DNA from: CBFCZU01 sp965602635
Lineage (GTDB): Bacteria; Planctomycetota; Phycisphaerae; SM23-33
Length of the DNA: 20,232 nt
Direction of reading: 5' to 3'
Assembly (NCBI GenBank): GCA_965602635.1
Contig: CBFCZU010000050.1
Coordinates: 1 to 20,232, forward strand
The notes beneath the pieces are model-generated. The model searched no databases and was not told where the DNA came from. It saw nothing but the letters and a program-made list of their open reading frames with translations. Numbering within the stretch: the first letter of the stretch is position 1; every line of letters begins with the position of its first letter. Position numbers and translations under genes: made by a program. Of this stretch, positions 15,081 through 20,232 are shown in pieces.

Positions 15081-15106
15081 TAACGAAGAAAAGGGCGGAG
15101 TGGTTC
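15081..15106 (-). promoter_or_regulatory. Candidate ECF-type promoter upstream of the sigma gene
   Basis: On the minus strand GAACC (15106-15102) is followed after 16 bp by CGTTA (15085-15081). This resembles the GGAAC/CGTT class used by several ECF factors, which often activate their own gene. TACAAT (15078-15073) just downstream could be a sigma-70 type -10 but has no -35 at the right distance. The leader to GTG 14933 would be about 140 nt. Confidence 0.3.
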
Positions 15107-15143
15107 TGGAAAAATCCCCGCTTGCCCCCCCCGCCAATGAGAA

Positions 15144-15186
15144 GCGCGGCGCCCGACGGGCTCTTGGGCCCGCCAGATCGCCGCGC
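15144..15186 (-). terminator. Nested hairpin downstream of clpC
   Basis: GCGCGGCG (15144-15151) pairs exactly with CGCCGCGC (15179-15186). Within it CGGGC (15157-15161) pairs with GCCCG (15168-15172). The structure lies 26 nt past the clpC stop. No U tract directly follows; the first T run in the transcript is near 15114-15110. It may be a factor-dependent or weak terminator, or a 3' stabiliser. The rest of the 278-bp interval 14934-15211 holds the sigma promoter candidate and no gene that I can see. Confidence 0.35.
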
Positions 15187-15196
15187 GATGGTCGCT

Positions 15197-15214
15197 TGAC
15201 CGCGGCCGCGGTCA
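15197..15214. repeat. Perfect 18-bp palindrome across the clpC stop
   Basis: TGACCGCGGCCGCGGTCA reads the same on both strands, with no spacer. Its right end is the TGA stop of clpC (15214-15212 on the minus strand). It could act as a protein-binding site or, as RNA, as part of the 3' structure together with the nested hairpin next to it. Confidence 0.6.
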
Positions 15215-17728
15215 GGTCGTCTCGGAGACCTCCGCCGGCTCGGGCTCGGGCACCTCCTCGCTGACGCCCTCGAAGTAAAGGTGCTTCTCTTCGTCGTCCT
15301 CGGCCTTCACCGACACGAGGATCTTGTTCTTGTCCTTGTACGAGCCGCGGAGGATCTCCTCGCTGAGCGGGTCCTCAACGTTATGCTCGATGGCCCGCCG
15401 CAGCGGGCGGGCGCCGTAGTCCGGGTCGTAGCCCTTGTCGATCAGGTATTCCTTGGCCGCATCGTCCAGCTCCAGCCTCAGCCCGTGCTCCGCGAGCCGC
15501 TCGCGGACCTTCCTCAGCTCGAAGTCCACCACGGTCGTCAAGTCCTCGCGCGTGAGGTTCTTGAAGACGATCAGTTCGTCCAGGCGGTTGAGGAACTCCG
15601 GGCGGAAGTGCCGCTCGACCTCCTTGGTGAGCATGTCCTTCATCTTCTCGTAGCTGCTCTCCTCGTCGCGCCGCCCGAAGCCGAAGCTGCCCTTGCTCTT
15701 GATCAGCTCGGCGCCGATGTTCGAGGTCATGATCAGAACCGTGTTCCTGAAGTCGATCCGCCGGCCGAAGCTGTCGGTGAGGTTGCCTTCCTCCATGATC
15801 TGGAGCAGCATGTTGAACACGTCGGGGTGGGCCTTCTCTATCTCGTCCAGCAGCACGACGGCGTAAGGCCGGCGGCGGATGCGCTCGGTGAGCTGGCCTC
15901 CCTCCTCGTACCCGACGTACCCGGGCGGGGCGCCGATCAGACGGGAGGCGTTGTGCTTCTCCATGTACTCGCTCATGTCGATCTGCACCAGCGCGTCCTC
16001 GTCGCCGAACATGAACTCCGCCAGCGCCTTGCTCAGCAGCGTCTTGCCAACGCCGGAGGGCCCGATGAGGATGAAGCTGCCCATGGGGCGGCGCGGGTCC
16101 TTCAGCCCGCTGCGCGCCCGGCGAATGGCCTTGGCGACGGCCACGATCGCCTCGTGCTGGCTGACCACACGCTTGTGAAGCTCGTCCTCCAGCTCCAGCA
16201 GGCGCTGAACCTCCTCCTTCTCCAGCCGCCGGAGCGGAACGCCCGTCATCTTCGAGACGACCTCGGCGACGACCTCCTCGTCCACCACGCCCTCCTCCTG
16301 GGCGGTCTTGTCCTTCCAGGCCTGGTGGAGCTGGTCCTTCTCGGCGCTGAGCTTCTCGGCCTGGTCGCGCAGCTCGGCGGCGCGCTCGTAGTCTGCGTTC
16401 TTGACGGCGTCGTCCTTCTCCACCCGGAGCTTCTCGACCTGCTCCTCAAGCCCAGCCAGGTCGGGCGGCTTGGTCATGGTCTTGAGGCGGATGCGTGCCC
16501 CGGCCTCGTCGATGACGTCAATGGCCTTGTCCGGCTGGACGCGCCCGGTGATGTACCTGCCGGAAAGCTCGACGGCCGCCTCCAGGGCGGGGTCGGTCAT
16601 CCGCACGCGGTGGTGCGACTCGTACCGGTCGCGGAGCCCCTTGAGGATGTCAAGCGTGTGCTCCTTGGTCGGCGGGTCCACGACGATCGTCTGGAAGCGG
16701 CGCTCCAGCGCGCCGTCCTTTTCGATGTACTTGCGGTACTCGTCCAGCGTGGTGGCGCCGATGCACTGGACCTCCCCGCGGCTGAGGGCGGGCTTGAGGA
16801 CGTTGGCGGCGTCGATGGCGCCTTCAGCCCCGCCCGCGCCCACCAGCGTGTGCATCTCGTCAACGAACAGGATGACGTTCTTGGCGCGGCGGACCTCGTT
16901 CATCACCGCCTTGATCCGTTCCTCGAACTGCCCGCGGTACTTCGTGCCGGCCACCATCATCGCCAGGTCCAGGGCGACGATGCGGCGGTTGTAGAGCAGC
17001 TCGGGGACTTCCTTGCTGATGATGTTCTGGGCCAGCCCTTCCACGATGGCGGTCTTGCCCACGCCGGCCTCACCCAACAGCACGGGGTTGTTCTTGGTTC
17101 GCCGGCACAGCACCGTAACCAGGCGCTCGATCTCGTCGAGCCGACCGATGACCGGGTCGAGCTGTCCGCCGGTGGCCAGCTCGGTCAGATCGCGCCCGAA
17201 GCTGTCCAGCGCGGGGGTCTTGGACTTGCCCTTGGGGCGGGCCTCTTCGCGCGGCTGGCCGCCCATCGCCGCCGCCTGCTCGGTCTCCATGCCCGCGCCC
17301 AGCAGGTTCAGCACCTCCTCGCGGACCTCCTCGAGCTTCAGTCCCATGTTCATCAGCACCTGGGCCGCCACCCCCTCGCGCTCCCTCAGCAGGCCCAGCA
17401 GCAGATGCTCCGTGCCGACGTAATTGTGATTCAGGGCCTTGGCCTCCTCGATGGCGTACTCCAGGACCTTCTTGGCGCGGGGAGTCTGCGGCAGCCTGCC
17501 CATCGGGGCCATCTCCGGGCCGGACTTGACTATCCGCTCCACCTCCATCCGCACCTTGTGGAGGTCCACGTCGAGGTTCTTCAGGACATTCGCCCCCACG
17601 CCGGTGCCTTCCTTGACCAACCCCAGCAGGACGTGCTCCGTCCCGACCCACTCGTGGTTGAATCGCTGGGCCTCCTGGTTGGCCAGGGCTATCACCTTCC
17701 GGGCGCGGTCCGTAAATCTTCCGAACAT
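15212..17728 (-). CDS. clpC: ATP-dependent Clp protease ATPase subunit ClpC
   Basis: This 838-residue Hsp100 unfoldase feeds substrates to ClpP. Order: two Clp_N repeats (about 4-140), AAA-1 with Walker A GEAGVGKT (219-226) and Walker B ILFVDE (286-291), a middle/UVR-like coiled-coil (about 427-475, with YERAAELRDQAEKL at 447-460), AAA-2 with Walker A GPSGVGKT (556-563) and Walker B VVLLDE (624-629), the ClpP-docking loop FGF (682-684), and a C-terminal small domain. The middle domain length and UVR pattern mark ClpC rather than ClpB. I chose ATG 17728 over the in-frame ATG 17749. GAGGAAG precedes it by about 5 nt, MFGRFTDRARKVI is the normal family start, and the seven extra residues have no ribosome site. 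No CIRCE element was seen upstream. McsA/McsB are not in the window. Confidence 0.95.
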   Translation of the reverse strand: MFGRFTDRARKVIALANQEAQRFNHEWVGTEHVLLGLVKEGTGVGANVLKNLDVDLHKVRMEVERIVKSGPEMAPMGRLPQTPRAKKVLEYAIEEAKALNHNYVGTEHLLLGLLREREGVAAQVLMNMGLKLEEVREEVLNLLGAGMETEQAAAMGGQPREEARPKGKSKTPALDSFGRDLTELATGGQLDPVIGRLDEIERLVTVLCRRTKNNPVLLGEAGVGKTAIVEGLAQNIISKEVPELLYNRRIVALDLAMMVAGTKYRGQFEERIKAVMNEVRRAKNVILFVDEMHTLVGAGGAEGAIDAANVLKPALSRGEVQCIGATTLDEYRKYIEKDGALERRFQTIVVDPPTKEHTLDILKGLRDRYESHHRVRMTDPALEAAVELSGRYITGRVQPDKAIDVIDEAGARIRLKTMTKPPDLAGLEEQVEKLRVEKDDAVKNADYERAAELRDQAEKLSAEKDQLHQAWKDKTAQEEGVVDEEVVAEVVSKMTGVPLRRLEKEEVQRLLELEDELHKRVVSQHEAIVAVAKAIRRARSGLKDPRRPMGSFILIGPSGVGKTLLSKALAEFMFGDEDALVQIDMSEYMEKHNASRLIGAPPGYVGYEEGGQLTERIRRRPYAVVLLDEIEKAHPDVFNMLLQIMEEGNLTDSFGRRIDFRNTVLIMTSNIGAELIKSKGSFGFGRRDEESSYEKMKDMLTKEVERHFRPEFLNRLDELIVFKNLTREDLTTVVDFELRKVRERLAEHGLRLELDDAAKEYLIDKGYDPDYGARPLRRAIEHNVEDPLSEEILRGSYKDKNKILVSVKAEDDEEKHLYFEGVSEEVPEPEPAEVSETT

Positions 17729-17809
17729 CGGCACTTCCTCAACTTCCATCGAAAGCCGTCGTGCAGTGCTGGCCCGGCAGGAGACGATCCTCTCCCGGCT
17801 GCCCCATTC

Positions 17810-17838
17810 ATTGTACGCATGTATGGGAAATCCTTCAA
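17810..17838 (-). promoter_or_regulatory. Candidate clpC promoter
   Basis: On the minus strand TTGAAG (17838-17833, 4/6 match) and TACAAT (17815-17810, 5/6 match) are separated by 17 bp. The start would be near 17803, about 75 nt before ATG 17728. Further upstream a perfect TATAAT (17866-17861) could be a second -10, but the sequence 17 bp before it is a poor -35. Confidence 0.45.
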
Positions 17839-17862
17839 CACGACCGGGCTCTAGTCTATCAT
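17834..17862 (+). promoter_or_regulatory. Candidate promoter of the DUF6786-like gene
   Basis: TTCAAC (17834-17839, 3/6 match) and TATCAT (17857-17862, 5/6 match) are 17 bp apart on the plus strand. The -35 overlaps the -35 of the opposing clpC promoter, so the two could compete for polymerase. Transcription would start near 17869, with a leader of about 100 nt. Confidence 0.28.
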
Positions 17863-17972
17863 TATATCGGCCCGCGGGGGGTAATTGTTCAACTCGGCGC
17901 TTTGCCGGTTGCGGCGGGCGGTGCCAAACTGGGTCCGGGCGGCCGGTGCAGGGGTGGTCGGGAGGATCGAAG

Positions 17973-19130
17973 ATGAGCGCGGCAACCTTCGGCGACGAGC
18001 TTCAGTTCCTCTGTGACCACACGAGCCTGATCGTCCTGGACGCGGCCAGGCCCGCAATGGTGATGGTCGCGCCCGGCTGGTCGGGGCGCGTGATGACCTC
18101 CAGCTTGGCGGGCGAGGACGGCCCGTCGCTAGGCTGGATCAACCGCGCGTTCATCGAGTCGGGGCTGAGGGGCTCCGCCTTCGACAACTACGGCGGCGAG
18201 GACCGCCTCTGGCTGGGGCCCGAGGGCGGGCAGTTCGCCCTGTGGTTCGCCGGGGGCGATACTTTCGACATGGCCCACTGGCGCACGCCGGCGGGCTTCA
18301 ACACCGGCAGGTTCGAGGTGACCAGCCAGGGCGCCGGGTCGGTGGCGCTTGCCGCCGGCTTCGAGGTGACCAACTACTCCGGGACCCGCTTCGAGGTGGC
18401 CGTCAAGCGCGTCATCGACGTGCTTGACCGCGGGGCCGTCGCCGCCGAGCTGGGCACGCCGGTGGGCGAGGAGATCGCCTGCGTCGGCTTCGGCTCGACC
18501 AACACGCTGGCCAACGTGGGGCAGAGTCCTTGGCGCCGCGCCGGCGGGCTGGTGAGCGTCTGGACCCTCGGGCAGTTCAACCCGCTGCCCAGGGGCCACG
18601 TCATCGTGCCGTTCATCGCCGGCGACGAGGCCGAGCTGGGGCCGATGCCCAACGGCGAGTACTTCGGGCCCGTGCCGGCCGACCGCTTCGCCGTCGCCGA
18701 CGGGCACGTGCTCTTCCGCTGCGACGGCGGGTACCGCTCCAAGCTGGGCGTCTCGCCGAGGCGGGCCAGGGACGTCCTGGGCAGCTACGACCCCGACGCC
18801 CGGCTGCTGACGATCGTGAAGTTCAACCTGCCCGAGGCGCCGGCCGAGCTGCCGTACGTCAACAGCCTATGGGAGATCCAGGACGAGCCCTTCGCCGGCG
18901 ACGTGGTGAACAGCTACAACGACGGCGAGGAGACTCCCGGCGCCGGGCAGTTGGGCCCCTTCTACGAGATCGAGACCTCGTCCCCGGCCGCGGAGTTGTC
19001 GCCCGAGCACGCCGTCACACACGTACACCAAACCTTCCACCTGACCGGCGACCTCGGGCCGCTGAGCGCGATCTCCCGCGCCGTGCTGGGGGTGGACCTG
19101 GAGTCGATCCCCCTGCCCCCGCGCGAGTGA
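17973..19130 (+). CDS. DUF6786-like protein, mutarotase-like fold (predicted)
   Basis: This 385-residue protein has no signal peptide or membrane segment, so it is probably cytoplasmic. The sequence is rich in beta strands, with blocks I associate with the DUF6786 family: LGWINRAFIESG, FDNYGGEDRLWLGPEGGQF (70-88), WRTPAGFNTGRFEV, and near the C-terminus YEIETSSPAAEL followed by VTHVHQTFHLTGD. These resemble the beta-sandwich of aldose-1-epimerase-like proteins, in which conserved His and Glu/Asp act on sugars. That suggests sugar binding or sugar chemistry, but no activity has been shown and I name the family from memory. The start is ATG 17973, with GGAGGA 6 nt before it, although the frame is open far upstream, antisense to clpC. 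The gene is divergent from clpC and convergent with the URO-D-like gene. Confidence 0.75.
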   Translation: MSAATFGDELQFLCDHTSLIVLDAARPAMVMVAPGWSGRVMTSSLAGEDGPSLGWINRAFIESGLRGSAFDNYGGEDRLWLGPEGGQFALWFAGGDTFDMAHWRTPAGFNTGRFEVTSQGAGSVALAAGFEVTNYSGTRFEVAVKRVIDVLDRGAVAAELGTPVGEEIACVGFGSTNTLANVGQSPWRRAGGLVSVWTLGQFNPLPRGHVIVPFIAGDEAELGPMPNGEYFGPVPADRFAVADGHVLFRCDGGYRSKLGVSPRRARDVLGSYDPDARLLTIVKFNLPEAPAELPYVNSLWEIQDEPFAGDVVNSYNDGEETPGAGQLGPFYEIETSSPAAELSPEHAVTHVHQTFHLTGDLGPLSAISRAVLGVDLESIPLPPRE

Positions 19131-19141
19131 GCCCGCGGCGG

Positions 19142-19159
19142 GCGCCCGAGACCGGGCGC
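19142..19159. terminator. Hairpin between convergent genes
   Basis: GCGCCCG (19142-19148) and CGGGCGC (19153-19159) form a perfect 7-bp stem with a 4-nt AGAC loop. It sits in the 44-bp gap between two convergent stop codons and could act in both directions. There is no T tract on either side. A second GC-rich repeat (GCCCGC/GCGGGC) lies just before it. Confidence 0.4.
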
Positions 19160-19174
19160 GCCGCGCCGCCTGGG

Positions 19175-20232
19175 CTATCCCGACGCCTTGGTCAGGCGCT
19201 TCAGGAACTTGCCGAACTGCTCGAGGGTGTCGATCCCGCGGACCGAGAGCATCAGCCCGTCGGGCCCGAGTTCGCGTGTGAGCCCCACGGCCGTTTCCGC
19301 GTCGCAGGCGATCCACAGTGACCGCCCGCGGCGGCGGACCTCGCGGTAGAAGTCCAGCCACTCCAGCGGCGGTGGCGCCGGGGGCTCGGGGTTCCACTGG
19401 ATCGCAGCGATGGCCTCCAGCGTGCAGAGCTGATCGAGGAACCGCGTCTGACCCGTCCCGTCGAGGTGGTAGCAGGAGTAGTCCATGTACCCGGTCAGCA
19501 GCCGCAGCTCGGGCATCACGAACCGCTCGAACATCTCCGGCGAGAGCATCAGGGCGAAGTCGCACTGGACCATCTCGCACTTGCCGGGGGCGTAGATGTC
19601 GCACCAGGTGATCGTCTGAGGGTGGCCCAGGGCGGTGAGCGTGGCGAAGAACGCCTCATAGGCCGCGATGGCGATCTCGTTGAGCTTCCGCGAGACCCGC
19701 TTGACGTCCTCGGGCCGGTCCACCACGTCCACGCAGAGCGCCTGTGGCGTGCGGAAGAGCGACAGCGTGGTAACGCCGTCCATCAGCGGCAGCCCCGACA
19801 GCAGCCCCCGCCGGCCGAGACGCTCGCCCATCAGCCGAAGCACCCGATCCAGGATGACGAAGACGGGGTCGTCGGTTGAGAACTCGCCCAGGTCGCGCCG
19901 GTAGATGTCGGCGATCGGCTTGATCCAGGTGGTGTCCGGGTGGTACTCCAACTCGGCGCCGGCGAAGACGGCCGGGATTGCAAGGCTGTCGGCGTGGACG
20001 GGCGAGATTCCCGGCATCGTCTCGGCGGGGAATTCGTGTGCGTCCAGCAACCACTGGGCCTGCGCCAGGTGCCACTCCGGGTCCAGGTCGCGCTGGGCTC
20101 GGGACCGCTCGTCGGTCGGCCGGGGCGGGGCGTCGCCCTTGGCGATCCGGCATATCACGGCCGGGCGGCCCAGCGAAGAGCCGGCCCACCATGCCTCCAC
20201 GCGATCCTTGGCCTGGAGAAAGTCACTCTTTG
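19175..20232 (-). CDS. URO-D-superfamily protein (5' end outside window)
   Basis: The visible 351 residues belong to the uroporphyrinogen decarboxylase-like superfamily (TIM barrel), which also includes corrinoid-dependent methyltransferases such as MtaA. Recognisable parts are RVEAWWAGSSLGRPAVI near the start (the usual R-x-x-AWW-G-RP opening), SPVHADSLAIPAVFAGAELEYHPDTTW, then CEMVQCDFALMLSPEMFERFVMP-type helices, DYSCYHLDG and AAIQWNPE in the C-terminal half. The frame is open to the last base, and family members start just before the AWW motif, so only about 10-15 residues should be missing. GTG 20200 is an internal codon and not the true start. This planctomycete-style subgroup is probably not a haem-synthesis HemE. 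Its substrate is unknown. Confidence 0.85.
   Translation of the reverse strand, partial: KSDFLQAKDRVEAWWAGSSLGRPAVICRIAKGDAPPRPTDERSRAQRDLDPEWHLAQAQWLLDAHEFPAETMPGISPVHADSLAIPAVFAGAELEYHPDTTWIKPIADIYRRDLGEFSTDDPVFVILDRVLRLMGERLGRRGLLSGLPLMDGVTTLSLFRTPQALCVDVVDRPEDVKRVSRKLNEIAIAAYEAFFATLTALGHPQTITWCDIYAPGKCEMVQCDFALMLSPEMFERFVMPELRLLTGYMDYSCYHLDGTGQTRFLDQLCTLEAIAAIQWNPEPPAPPPLEWLDFYREVRRRGRSLWIACDAETAVGLTRELGPDGLMLSVRGIDTLEQFGKFLKRLTKASG

Noticed and set aside
17728..17749. ATG 17749 as clpC start
   Set aside because: It adds seven residues with no family match and has no ribosome site, while ATG 17728 has GAGGAAG and begins exactly at the conserved ClpC N-terminus.
15281..17854. Plus-strand open frame of about 857 codons opposite clpC
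   Set aside because: clpC is certain. The antisense frame has no recognisable family and is rich in Leu/His/Val/Gln, as expected from mirrored GC-rich codons.
17439..17972. Upstream extension of the DUF6786-like frame
   Set aside because: It lies antisense to clpC and its promoter region. GGAGGA 6 nt before ATG 17973 fixes the start.
17750..17972. CIRCE or CtsR-type heat-shock operator before clpC
   Set aside because: I looked for the TTAGCACTC/GAGTGCTAA inverted repeat and for a tandem heptad repeat of the CtsR type and found neither.
1..20232. CRISPR array, tRNA, rRNA, insertion sequence or prophage
   Set aside because: There are no spaced direct repeats of CRISPR length, no cloverleaf-like segments, no transposase or integrase reading frames and no change in codon style that would mark transferred DNA.

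Overview
The window is a GC-rich chromosomal segment from a diderm bacterium. Third codon positions are mostly G or C. The mix of genes fits a planctomycete, perhaps of the Phycisphaerae type: an LptF/LptG permease pair, a 56-residue zinc-ribbon protein, an ECF sigma factor with a membrane anti-sigma factor, a DUF6786-like protein and a URO-D-like protein. This assignment is inferred from gene content and style. No rRNA or other marker is present to confirm it. There is no CRISPR array, transposase, integrase, tRNA or rRNA that I can recognise, and the segment looks like core genome rather than an island.

Layout: bases 1-90 are a tandem array of TTCCG every 10 bp. Bases 92-4560 are a minus-strand operon: a PLP-dependent aminotransferase, then lptF, then lptG. 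The aminotransferase and lptF overlap by GTGA, and lptF is followed by lptG after 3 bp. A divergent promoter region with a perfect dyad (4583-4649) separates this operon from comF (4672-5436). Next on the plus strand come a large membrane/TPR protein (5501-8221), a secreted protein of unknown function (8310-9647) and trxB (9685-10698). A small zinc-ribbon gene (10711-10881, minus) lies tail to tail with trxB and head to head with a Cof-type HAD phosphatase (11002-11883, plus). The phosphatase overlaps the end of sppA (11861-12985, minus) by 23 bp.

Bases 13182-14933 carry an ECF sigma factor followed by its probable anti-sigma factor, with a hairpin in the 45-bp gap between them. clpC (15212-17728) is also on the minus strand. 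It is divergent from a DUF6786-like gene (17973-19130), which faces a URO-D-like gene (19175 to beyond 20232, 5' end cut by the window).

Several genes relate to envelope biogenesis and protein quality control: LptFG for LPS export, SppA for signal-peptide or membrane proteolysis, ClpC for cytosolic proteolysis, TrxB for redox, and the sigma/anti-sigma pair for envelope-responsive transcription. Apart from the operons noted, no dedicated new system is evident. The most useful new points are the short zinc-ribbon gene, the TTCCG array, the dyad in the comF/aminotransferase promoter region, the sigma/anti-sigma hairpin and a coding-like fragment at 13031-13153.
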